Below are positions 1 to 7,616 of a DNA stretch of 20,470 nucleotides, in pieces. Position 1 is the first letter of the stretch; each line of letters begins with the position of its first letter. A model generated the notes under the pieces. That model did no database searches. It saw nothing but the letters and a program-made list of their open reading frames with translations, and had not been told where the DNA came from. This DNA comes from an uncultured Clostridium sp. (lineage in GTDB: Bacteria > Bacillota > Clostridia > TANB77 > CAG-508): contig USRT01000032.1 in the NCBI GenBank assembly GCA_900557195.1, positions 1 through 20,470 of the forward strand, read 5' to 3'. Both the position numbers and the translations under genes were made by a program.

Positions 1-63
1 GCTGGATAGAGCACTCGGCTACGAACCGAGAGGTCGGGGATTCGAATTCCTCCTGCTGCACCA
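1..63 (+). tRNA. tRNA-Arg(ACG), 5' end outside window
   Basis: The window opens in the D-arm. The anticodon stem-loop is at 14-30 (stem CTCGG/CCGAG, loop CTACGAA), with anticodon ACG at 21-23. The T-arm is at 36-52 with a TTCGAAT loop. The 3' acceptor strand is 53-59, the discriminator A is at 60 and an encoded CCA is at 61-63. An ACG anticodon (inosine-modified at position 34 in bacteria) reads CGU, CGC and CGA but not CGG, which matters for the two CGG frameshift sites further on. The 5' acceptor strand and part of the D-arm lie outside the window. Confidence 0.93.
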
Positions 64-64
64 T

Positions 65-97
65 ACTCCCAAACCAACTTGGGAGTTTTTTATTTTT
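65..97 (+). terminator. Rho-independent terminator of tRNA-Arg
   Basis: An 8-bp perfect stem ACTCCCAA/TTGGGAGT with a 6-nt loop is followed directly by a T-rich run. It starts 2 nt after the tRNA CCA. The rest of the stretch to about 250 shows no gene; a weak GGAAT/ATTCC dyad at about 212-235 might end the minus-strand SDR transcript. Confidence 0.88.
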
Positions 98-250
98 TCT
101 AACTAGATTAATTTTCCCCTTATATTGAATGCTTTTCCCCTGAAATATAACTTATAAAGTTTAGAGCTTGAACTCTCGAATCCATCTAAGTAGTTATTTT
201 TTAGTAAAATAGGAATTATGCTTCAGATTTCTATTCCATATAATTTGTAA

Positions 251-1393
251 TTACCTTTGTTTATTTATACAAGTTTTAATATCTAATATCCATCCCTTTA
301 TAATATTACTATTTTCTTGTAATTTTTCTTTATTCTTTTCAAATCCCTGTAATAATTCATATTGGTGTTCCCAATAGACAATTAATGACTCTAATAATTT
401 ATATTCATCAGTAGATAAAATTCCTTTACTTTTTTCCATACTTTTCATTATTTTATATACTTCATCTGCTGACTTTCCAACACACTTTTTAAAATCTCGT
501 AATACCCATTGTCTTTCAAAGATATTTCGCTCTTTCCATCCTAAGTATTGTTCTTCATAAGTCTTAATAACTTTTGATAAAAGTTCAAAACTACAACTTT
601 CATACGATTCATTTTCGTTTTCTAATCCATTTAATACTTGTATAGAACCAATCTCTTGTCCGTTATACTCTTTAGCATTTAATACTGATAATGCAAAACC
701 AAGAGCAGCATCTTCTACACTAATGATATGTTCTTTATTCATCTCATAAAATTCTTCTAATGAAATATTCATACTTTTGGCAACAACTTCTATTGATTTC
801 ATAGCAGTTTCTGTCTTTACTAATCCTGGACTTATTGTATATGAATATATATTAGTATTTTCTAATTCCATAGATAAAGTGTTACTTAATTCTACTTGAG
901 CAGTTTTAAAAATTTCATAAGCTCCCATATATGCAACTGCTCCAGAACTAGAAACAAATACAAATGTACCTGAATTTCTTTTTCTCATTTCATCTATAAA
1001 GCATTTTACTAATAAAACGGGTGCTTTAAAATTCACAAGATAACCATTATCCCAATCATTACTGCTAACTCTTCCTATTTCCCCTAAATGCAATATTGCA
1101 GCATTATTAAAAACTATATCAGGACAACCATATTTATCAAGAATATATTCTTTCATTTTTAATATGCTATCTTCTTCTGCTAAATTTATATGATAAAATT
1201 CAACATTGTCTTTATGTGTTGAACTAATAATTTTTTCAGCATTTTTTCCTTTTTCTTTATCAATATCTAAAATAATAACTTTTGCTCCCATTATCGCAAA
1301 GCATTTACCAGTTTCAAACCCAATTCCTCCACCTGCACCTGTTATTAAAATTACTTTGTTATCTAATATGTTTTTATAATCGTTTATATTCAT
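251..1393 (-). CDS. SDR-family NAD(P)-dependent oxidoreductase with C-terminal extension
   Basis: Classical short-chain dehydrogenase/reductase; the substrate cannot be read from sequence. Residue numbers count from the upstream TTG. The Rossmann glycine motif GAGGGIG is at about 20-26, NNAA at 97-100, a serine cluster at 149-151 and the YxxxK pair Tyr160/Lys164. The fold ends near residue 255. The remaining ~125 residues are charged, helical and rich in W, Y, E and K, and are not part of a standard ~250-aa SDR. The open frame begins at a TTG (1396), but the ATG at 1393 sits 5 nt after GAGGTG and is the better start (380 aa). It is divergent from the P-loop gene pair. An alternative is a specialised SDR acting on a carrier-bound or sugar substrate. 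Confidence 0.85.
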   Translation of the reverse strand: MNINDYKNILDNKVILITGAGGGIGFETGKCFAIMGAKVIILDIDKEKGKNAEKIISSTHKDNVEFYHINLAEEDSILKMKEYILDKYGCPDIVFNNAAILHLGEIGRVSSNDWDNGYLVNFKAPVLLVKCFIDEMRKRNSGTFVFVSSSGAVAYMGAYEIFKTAQVELSNTLSMELENTNIYSYTISPGLVKTETAMKSIEVVAKSMNISLEEFYEMNKEHIISVEDAALGFALSVLNAKEYNGQEIGSIQVLNGLENENESYESCSFELLSKVIKTYEEQYLGWKERNIFERQWVLRDFKKCVGKSADEVYKIMKSMEKSKGILSTDEYKLLESLIVYWEHQYELLQGFEKNKEKLQENSNIIKGWILDIKTCINKQR

Positions 1394-1422
1394 CAATTCA
1401 CCTCTACAAATTACTCGCTATC

Positions 1423-1428
1423 ATTATA
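1423..1428 (-). promoter_or_regulatory. Likely extended -10 of the SDR gene
   Basis: On the minus strand the sequence reads TGTTATAAT, an extended -10 (TGn plus TATAAT), about 30 nt upstream of the ATG at 1393. No good -35 is visible at 16-18 bp, which fits an extended -10 promoter. Confidence 0.45.
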
Positions 1429-1572
1429 ACATATTATCTATAATTATTCCACATACTTACATGAATTTTAATTCCCATTCTCTTTGTTTCTATAAGTTCC
1501 ATTTTCAACAATTTATTTATTGCTATTCTTTGCTTATATCACAATTTTAAATTTAGTGTATATACATTTGAT

Positions 1573-1599
1573 GTACATAAATATAGAAATACTTATGTA
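1573..1599. repeat. Inverted repeat upstream of the P-loop gene pair
   Basis: TACATAA and TTATGTA arms (7 bp) are separated by 13 nt, 40-65 nt upstream of the ATG at 1640. The position would suit an operator or part of a promoter, but the sequence is AT-rich and such dyads arise by chance. I found no convincing -35/-10 pair for the plus-strand genes. Confidence 0.25.
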
Positions 1600-1639
1600 T
1601 TAATAAAAGTTGCTGAAATTAATTTAAAAGGAGAAAATC

Positions 1640-2053
1640 ATGAGATTTAATACAATTATTTTAGTTGATGAGAATCAAGAAAACAAAGCGGTTTTTATGG
1701 AAAAATTAAAGAAACAAATAAAAATCTCCTATACGAAATTAGAAGTATTACTTCAAGCAATAGTACAAACTTATAGTGAAGAATATAGAGAAAATAAGCA
1801 AGAAAAACTATATATTTTTCTAAAAGAGCTTCTAAAAAATTTAAGTAGTAAAGACGAAATGTATTTGATAGATGTGGATAATCTTTTAGTAAAAAATGCT
1901 ATTAAACTAGCAGAAGAAAATGAAAATATAATGATTATCTATTTAAGGAAAATTGAAGATCATGAACGAATAAAAACAATTAATATTCAATTTATAGAAG
2001 AAGTTGAAAATTTTATTAATGAAATAGTAAAAAGGAAAGGACATCATGGATAG
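1640..2053 (+). CDS. Small protein resembling a Walker-A-less paralogue of the downstream P-loop kinase
   Basis: 137 aa, not recognised by family. Read against the next gene by eye it follows the same course. The N-terminal strand NTIILV matches KNIYLV. The positions holding GVSRCGKT downstream read DENQENKA here, keeping only the lysine (Lys16). AIVQT then matches AVIET, a helix ending KELLKNL matches ESYSKNL, MYLIDVDNL matches HNIIDLEVL, and NIMIIYL matches SIVIYMG. It looks like a P-loop fold without the phosphate-binding glycines, so probably not a nucleotide binder by itself. The start ATG follows AAAAGGAGAAAATC, a good RBS. It overlaps the next gene by 8 nt, so co-translation and a heterodimer are likely (inference). 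The paralogy call needs a profile comparison. Confidence 0.7.
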   Translation: MRFNTIILVDENQENKAVFMEKLKKQIKISYTKLEVLLQAIVQTYSEEYRENKQEKLYIFLKELLKNLSSKDEMYLIDVDNLLVKNAIKLAEENENIMIIYLRKIEDHERIKTINIQFIEEVENFINEIVKRKGHHG

Positions 2054-2657
2054 TATAAAAAAATTAAAGAATATATATTTAGTTGGTGTATCAAGATGTG
2101 GTAAAACTCTTACAGCATCTAAGTTGCAAGAAAAATATGGCTATACACATATTATAATGGATGCAGTTATTGAGACAATGAGTCAGGTAGAACCACAATT
2201 AGGAATAAGACACGGAAATTTAGAAAGCGATGCTTTTAAAAAATTTTTAGAATCGTATAGTAAAAATTTATTTAAATATACAAAACACAATATTATAGAT
2301 TTGGAAGTATTGTCCCCAAGTTTTGCAAAGAAACTAATAAATGATGATGAATCTATAGTCATTTATATGGGGTACCCAAACATTACACCCAAAGAAAAAA
2401 TAGCACAAATGAGAAAATATGATACTAGATTTGATTGGACTAAAAACTTATCAGATGAAGATTTAATTGAGATGTTAACAACTAATATAGAAAAAAGTAA
2501 AAAAATTCAAGCAGAAGCAAAAGCAAATGGCTTTACTTTTATTGATACAAGCTTTAATAGAGAAAATGTTATTGAACAATGTATTGACCAGCTGTTTAAA
2601 AGTGGACAGTTATACAGAACAGAGGAAAGTTATGATAGATATGATAGAATATTATAA
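2046..2657 (+). CDS. P-loop kinase-like NTPase
   Basis: 203 aa. Walker A GVSRCGKT (residues 14-21) directly follows the first beta strand, in the style of adenylate, shikimate or nucleoside kinases. A region rich in K, R and D follows (MRKYDTRFDW, about residues 118-127), where small kinases carry LID arginines. The C-terminus has an FIDTSF strand as in kinase-type P-loop folds. The substrate is unknown. The ATG overlaps the end of the upstream gene by 8 nt, and the RBS AAAGGAAAGG lies inside that gene, indicating translational coupling. No Walker B of AAA type is visible, which fits a small-molecule kinase rather than an AAA protein. Confidence 0.8.
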   Translation: MDSIKKLKNIYLVGVSRCGKTLTASKLQEKYGYTHIIMDAVIETMSQVEPQLGIRHGNLESDAFKKFLESYSKNLFKYTKHNIIDLEVLSPSFAKKLINDDESIVIYMGYPNITPKEKIAQMRKYDTRFDWTKNLSDEDLIEMLTTNIEKSKKIQAEAKANGFTFIDTSFNRENVIEQCIDQLFKSGQLYRTEESYDRYDRIL

Positions 2658-2730
2658 TTATTAAAAGTATACACTTATAATAACAGTTAATTTTAAGATT
2701 TATTTGTACCTTTCATTAAATAACCACTAA

Positions 2731-2783
2731 TAGAGTAAAACATATTTATCAAATATCACTTTGATAAATATGTTTTTACTCTA
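2731..2783. terminator. Bidirectional terminator between convergent genes
   Basis: A 13-bp perfect stem CATATTTATCAAA/TTTGATAAATATG with a 6-nt loop is flanked by AAAA on the left and TTTTT on the right. It therefore acts as a hairpin plus U-tract on either strand. The pairing continues outward through TAGAGT/ACTCTA. It lies between the plus-strand P-loop gene (ends 2657) and the minus-strand FAD-Rieske gene (ends 2841). Confidence 0.8.
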
Positions 2784-2840
2784 TAATTATATAAATTCAT
2801 ATCATGTTAATTATACCATACACATTTCCATCTTATTTTA

Positions 2841-4349
2841 CTAATCTTCTATTTTCCAATTTTCTAAATTTTTAATACTCGGCGAATAAATTGAATTCCC
2901 TTTATAATCAAACCTCGAACCATGACAAGGACAGTCCCATGTTTTAGCTAAGTTATTAAAACTAAGTTCACAACCGAGATGTGAACATATTGGTTTTACA
3001 GCATATAACTCTCCTTGTTTATCTTTATAAATTCCGACTTTCCTTCCATCTATTTCTATTATTTTTGCATCCTCTTTATTAATATTACCAATTTTATCAT
3101 TTGGTATCTTTGTTTTATTTATTACTAACGAATTTGCTGTTTCTTTTAACATACTTTCAACTTCTTTTATATTTTTTATAGGCTCCATTCTTGTTGCCTT
3201 AAATATTTGTTCATATTTATTGTGTTTATTTAAAATTTTATCTTTTATAATATTAGCTGCAATATTAGATGTCGTTATTCCCCATTTTTTATATCCTGTT
3301 GCTACATACACATTTGGCATAAACTTTGAAAATTTACCTATATATGGTATCTTATCTAATGTAATACAGTCTTCTGTATGCCATTTATATTTTACTCTAC
3401 AATCTGGATACATACTTTTTGCAGTTTTCTCTAGATCATTATATGCATTTGATAAATCAATTTTTGCACCTGTTTTGTGATCAGAACCAGCTATTAATAA
3501 TAATCTTTTATTTCCATCCTTTATATTCCTAATTGATTTAGTCGGAAGCTCACTATTTATATACATTCCATTAATAATATCTTCATTAGTTTCTATTGCA
3601 ATTGCATATGACATTGATTGATACATTTTTAAAAAGTAAAAACCTGGTGAATTAATTATTGGATAGTGTGATGCTATTATCACATATTTTGATTTTACAC
3701 ATACATTGTTGCAATATGTTAAATAACTATCTGAATATTTTTTTAAATCATATACCTTAGAATTTTCGAAAATTCTTCCTCCATTATTTTCTATACAATT
3801 AGCTAACCCTATTAAATATTTTCTAACATTAAATTGTGCTTGATTTTTAAATTTTATTGCACCTAAAATCTCAAATGGTAATTCTGTTTTATTTACAAAT
3901 TCACAATCAAACTTTAAATCTTTTAAAACTTGAACTTCTTTTTCTATTTTTTTAATTTCTTCTTGATTTTGTGTATAAACATATGAATCTTGGTATTCAA
4001 AATCACATTCTATTTGTTCAAAATTAATTATATTTTTTATATTTTCAATAGCATTTTCATTTGCTTCTAAATATTTTTTAGCAAATTCTATTCCCTCTGA
4101 CTGTACTAAATATTCATAAAACAAACCATGCTGACTAGTTATTTTTCCTGTAGTATTTCCTGTAGTACTTTTTCCAATTTTGTCTTTTTCAAGTACAATA
4201 ACTTTAACTCCACATTTGGCTAGTTCATATGCTGCACTAATTCCTGTTAGTCCTCCTCCTATTATACATACATCAGTTTCTATATTACCTTTTAGCTTAG
4301 GATATTCCTTTTCAATATTTTTAGTAGACTCTATCCAATATGAACTCAA
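2841..4349 (-). CDS. FAD-dependent oxidoreductase with C-terminal Rieske [2Fe-2S] domain
   Basis: 502 aa. The N-terminal DAO-type FAD fold has the dinucleotide motif IIGGGLTG, an acidic ribose-binding ELEKD-type end to strand 2 (VIVLEKD), and a TTGNTTGKIT segment typical of this family. The C-terminal ~75 residues form a Rieske domain with complete ligands: Cys455-x-His457 (CSHLGC) and Cys473-x2-His476 (CPCHGS). The architecture matches the YhfW-like FAD/Rieske proteins of Firmicutes, whose substrate is not established. No signal peptide is visible, so it is probably cytosolic. The start is a TTG, chosen because AGGAGGTG lies 8 nt upstream and the reading frame begins well there. That RBS overlaps the stop codon of the HtrA gene, only 14 nt away, so the two form an operon. 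Confidence 0.9.
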   Translation of the reverse strand: MSSYWIESTKNIEKEYPKLKGNIETDVCIIGGGLTGISAAYELAKCGVKVIVLEKDKIGKSTTGNTTGKITSQHGLFYEYLVQSEGIEFAKKYLEANENAIENIKNIINFEQIECDFEYQDSYVYTQNQEEIKKIEKEVQVLKDLKFDCEFVNKTELPFEILGAIKFKNQAQFNVRKYLIGLANCIENNGGRIFENSKVYDLKKYSDSYLTYCNNVCVKSKYVIIASHYPIINSPGFYFLKMYQSMSYAIAIETNEDIINGMYINSELPTKSIRNIKDGNKRLLLIAGSDHKTGAKIDLSNAYNDLEKTAKSMYPDCRVKYKWHTEDCITLDKIPYIGKFSKFMPNVYVATGYKKWGITTSNIAANIIKDKILNKHNKYEQIFKATRMEPIKNIKEVESMLKETANSLVINKTKIPNDKIGNINKEDAKIIEIDGRKVGIYKDKQGELYAVKPICSHLGCELSFNNLAKTWDCPCHGSRFDYKGNSIYSPSIKNLENWKIED

Positions 4350-4363
4350 TGTTAATCCACCTC

Positions 4364-5470
4364 CTATTTTTTACTTAATTTTATTTTTATTGTTAAATTA
4401 TTTTTATTTCTCAAAATATCTAAACTAACCTCATCTCCTGGATTCTTTGTATAAATATATTCTCTTAAATCGCACATATTAATTAACTCTATACCATCTA
4501 TTTTAGTAATAATATCTCCTACTTTTAAATCTGTTTTTTTAGCTGGAGAGTCTTCAGCTATCTGTTCAACATATATTCCATTTTGAAATTCTATATTTGG
4601 TGCAATATATGAAATAATATTTCTGTCATATGCAAATATACCTATACCTGCTTCATCAAATTTTCCTTCCTTAATAAATCTTTCTACAATTGGTTTAACA
4701 CAATTAATTGGAACTGCAAATCCTATTCCTTCAGCAGAAGTAATTTTTACAGAATTAATACCAATTATCTGTCCATCAGAATTAATAAGTGGTCCTCCAC
4801 TATTACCAGGATTAATACCAGCGTCTGTCTGAATTAAATTATTCATATAACTCGTCTTACTATCTTCTTCTATTTTTATAGTTCTATTTAATGCACTTAT
4901 TATTCCTGATGTTACGGTTCTTTGAAACTCATATCCTATTGGATTACCTATTGCATATACTGTTTGTCCTACCTTTATTTGTTTAGAATCTCCCAAACTC
5001 GCATATGTTAATCCCTTCATTGGAATTTTTATTATCGATAAATCTAAATCGGAATCCGACCATACTACATTTGCATTATGTGTTGTTCCATTTTCTAGTG
5101 TGACATAACATTTACTATATTTTTCACCTGACACATGCTCGTTTGTTAAAATATATCCGTCTTCTGAAACAATAACTCCACTTCCCAGCCCTAATTTAGT
5201 AGCTCCATCTTGCAAGAAAATAGTATTTCCTTTATCTTTTATTTTTGAAATACCTACAACAGAGGAATTTGTGCGTTCTAATATTTCTGTTATATCTTTA
5301 TTGCTATCAACAATAATCTCTTTTGATGTTTTATCAACTATCACTTCGTCATCATATGTATTTATGTCTATATTCGCATAAATTTTATATATGCCTATTA
5401 TTATTGTTAATAAAACTAAAATCATTATAATAGTAATTAATATTTTTTTACCTTTTTTATTTTTATACAT
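4364..5470 (-). CDS. HtrA/DegP-family membrane-anchored serine protease
   Basis: 368 aa from the chosen start. A basic N-terminus and one membrane helix (about residues 9-31) place the protease domain outside the membrane. The catalytic triad is intact: His in TNEHV (His112), Asp in LDLSIIK (Asp143) and Ser in GNSGGP (Ser224), followed by a C-terminal PDZ domain (about 280-365) with an SPAKKTDLKVGDII stretch. It is likely a quality-control protease for misfolded envelope or secreted proteins. An ATG at 5482 is in frame, but it overlaps the GGAGG (5476-5480) that serves the ATG at 5470 with 5-nt spacing, so 5470 is preferred. First gene of an operon with the FAD-Rieske gene; that pairing is unexplained. 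No convincing -35 was found. Confidence 0.93.
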   Translation of the reverse strand: MYKNKKGKKILITIIMILVLLTIIIGIYKIYANIDINTYDDEVIVDKTSKEIIVDSNKDITEILERTNSSVVGISKIKDKGNTIFLQDGATKLGLGSGVIVSEDGYILTNEHVSGEKYSKCYVTLENGTTHNANVVWSDSDLDLSIIKIPMKGLTYASLGDSKQIKVGQTVYAIGNPIGYEFQRTVTSGIISALNRTIKIEEDSKTSYMNNLIQTDAGINPGNSGGPLINSDGQIIGINSVKITSAEGIGFAVPINCVKPIVERFIKEGKFDEAGIGIFAYDRNIISYIAPNIEFQNGIYVEQIAEDSPAKKTDLKVGDIITKIDGIELINMCDLREYIYTKNPGDEVSLDILRNKNNLTIKIKLSKK

Positions 5471-5646
5471 ACATTCCTCCATACTGAAATTATATATTAT
5501 TAATTTTACCCTTTATTTTTAGTTTTTAATCAAATTATCTTAATATAAATTAATATTTTTACAATAATTTTTGTATATAAACGTAATAGATTTATTTAAC
5601 TTATAAATATCACAAGATAACTATTTTAATTTTAATAAATTTAATG

Positions 5647-5674
5647 TTGCTTTTTTTTATTGTTAATATATAAT
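5647..5674 (+). promoter_or_regulatory. Promoter of the NRPS operon
   Basis: -35 TTGCTT (5647-5652), 16-bp T-rich spacer, perfect -10 TATAAT (5669-5674). Transcription should start near 5681, leaving a leader of about 20 nt. The -35 and following T-tract closely match the HD-GYP promoter at 12165-12193. Confidence 0.65.
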
Positions 5675-5699
5675 ATAAAAAAACATATAGGTGATAATT

Positions 5700-7616
5700 A
5701 TGTTAGAACAAAATTCATTTGAATTAACAACTTCGCAAAAATCAATATGGTCACAAGAACAATTTTATAAAAATACTTCTATAAATAATATTGGTGGAAC
5801 AATAATAATTAAAGAAAAAATAAATTTTGAGTTATTAGAAAAAGCTATTAATAAATTTATTGAATTAAATGATAGCTTTAATATTAAACTGTCTTTTGAT
5901 GATAATGGTTTAATAAAACAATTTTTTTCAAATTATACCTTTCAAAAAATAAATTTAATTAATTTGAATTCATATGACGATCTATTAAAAAAAGAAAAAG
6001 AATTAATTGACAATTCATTTTCTTTATTAAACACCCCTTTATATAAATTTGAAATGTTTAGGTTTCCTGATAAAACAGGTGGAATTATTTTGATTTCTCA
6101 CCATATAATTATTGATGGGTTTGCATGTAATTTTGCAGCAAACAAAATAGCCTCTATATATAATTGTTTATTAAATAAAGAAGAAATATTAACACCATTT
6201 TACTCTTATAAAGATTATATCTTATCTGAAAAAGAATATATTAATAGTTCAAAATTCCAAAAAGATAAAAAATATTGGAATAAATTATTTGAAAATGTGC
6301 CTGAAGCTGTTTCTTTATCAACATCTACAAATATTACTATTGGTACATTTGAAAATATAAATTCTTCTAGAGAAATTTTTACATTAAAGAAAGATTTATT
6401 AAAAAAAATCACTAATATCTGCAGATTATATAAAATAAGTAAATATAACTTCTTTATGGCTATATACTCTTTATATATTGGAAAAGTTAATAATATAAAT
6501 GATTTTGTTATAGGAACTCCTATTCTAAATAGAACAAATTTTAAAGAAAAAAATACAACTGGTATGTTTATTAATACTATTCCTTTTAGATGTACATTTT
6601 ATTCTAATATGACTTTTAATGAATATTTAAATAATATATATATACAATCATTAGATATGCTTCGTCATCAAAAATATTCATATGAATTTATACTAGAGGA
6701 ATTAAGAAATAAACAGTCAAATATTCCTTCACTATATAATATTTTATTATCATACCAAATAGGAAAATCTAATTCTTCAGAAACAGACTTTAATTATACT
6801 GTTAGATGGACACATAGTTCCACAAATTCAGATGAATTAGATATACATCTTTTTGAATATGATGATACTGACAATTTATTAAATATTGCATATGACTATC
6901 AAAACAAAAAATTTATAAAAGATGATATAACAAATATGCACTTAAGAATAATTAATATAATAAACCAAGTATTAGAAAATCCTAATATAAAATTATCAAA
7001 TATCGAATTAGTAACTAAAATCGAAAAAGAGCTTATATTAAATAAATATAATTATAATTTAAATGTTCCAATTAATAATACTATTATTTCTATGTTTGAA
7101 GACCAAGTAAATAAAACTCCATATAACATAGCTATTTCTAAAAATGGTTATAGTATTAATTATACTAATTTTAATAATATGATTAATTACACTGCAAATT
7201 TATTAAAAAATAATGGTATAAATTCAGGTGATAAAATATGTCTATTTTTTAACAATTCAATAGAATTGGTTATTAGTATTTTTGCTGTTTTAAAACTATC
7301 TGCATGCTATATTCCAATAGATACTTCATATCCTAATAATAGGATTGATTATATTATAAAAAATAGTAATACTAATTTTATTTTAACTAATTCTAATAAT
7401 CAAAATAAATTAATTAATTTTTCAGATAAATATATAACACTAGATTTAGAAAATATTATACATGAATGTAAAAACAGAATATTTAACAATTTCCAAACAA
7501 AACCTGAATTAGATAATCTTGCATATATAATTTATACTTCTGGTTCAACTGGCAATCCAAAGGGTGTAAAGATTGCTCATGAAAGCTTAGCAAATTATAT
7601 TCGGATGGGCAAATAA
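5700..7616 (+). CDS. NRPS, first reading frame: condensation domain plus N-terminal part of adenylation domain
   Basis: Zero-frame part of a split C-A-PCP-R synthetase. A full-length condensation domain (about 5-430) carries an intact HHxxxDG motif (HHIIIDG, 134-140). As it is N-terminal with no upstream carrier, it resembles starter C domains that acylate the loaded amino acid. The adenylation domain follows from about 455, with core A3 YTSGSTGNPKG at 612-622. The ATG at 5700 follows AGGTGATAATT; an in-frame GTG at 5691 overlaps that RBS and is less likely. The frame ends at TAA 7614-7616, inside the A domain, just after NYI. Moving +1 at 7602 (ATT C GGA TGG) continues as NYIGWANKTYVKND, the expected A-domain sequence, and gives a 1433-aa protein ending at 10002. 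Without the shift the product would lack the rest of A, the PCP and the reductase. Confidence 0.88.
   Translation: MLEQNSFELTTSQKSIWSQEQFYKNTSINNIGGTIIIKEKINFELLEKAINKFIELNDSFNIKLSFDDNGLIKQFFSNYTFQKINLINLNSYDDLLKKEKELIDNSFSLLNTPLYKFEMFRFPDKTGGIILISHHIIIDGFACNFAANKIASIYNCLLNKEEILTPFYSYKDYILSEKEYINSSKFQKDKKYWNKLFENVPEAVSLSTSTNITIGTFENINSSREIFTLKKDLLKKITNICRLYKISKYNFFMAIYSLYIGKVNNINDFVIGTPILNRTNFKEKNTTGMFINTIPFRCTFYSNMTFNEYLNNIYIQSLDMLRHQKYSYEFILEELRNKQSNIPSLYNILLSYQIGKSNSSETDFNYTVRWTHSSTNSDELDIHLFEYDDTDNLLNIAYDYQNKKFIKDDITNMHLRIINIINQVLENPNIKLSNIELVTKIEKELILNKYNYNLNVPINNTIISMFEDQVNKTPYNIAISKNGYSINYTNFNNMINYTANLLKNNGINSGDKICLFFNNSIELVISIFAVLKLSACYIPIDTSYPNNRIDYIIKNSNTNFILTNSNNQNKLINFSDKYITLDLENIIHECKNRIFNNFQTKPELDNLAYIIYTSGSTGNPKGVKIAHESLANYIRMGK
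7599..7608 (+). other. Putative +1 ribosomal frameshift site in the NRPS gene
   Basis: The bases ATT CGG ATGG contain the 7-mer TTCGGAT (7600-7606). The zero frame has CGG at 7602 and then stops at 7614. Reading GGA from 7603 restores the conserved x-WANK segment. Family spacing allows one residue between I and W, while four bases (CGGA) are present, so the change is confined to this site. It is not at a homopolymer. No Shine-Dalgarno-like stimulator is obvious just upstream. A real indel or an assembly error would look the same. Confidence 0.6.

Noticed and set aside
5471..5482. Upstream ATG as start of the HtrA gene
   Set aside because: It overlaps the GGAGG that fits the ATG at 5470 with 5-nt spacing.
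5691..5699. GTG as start of the NRPS gene
   Set aside because: The GTG overlaps the AGGTG ribosome binding site of the ATG at 5700.
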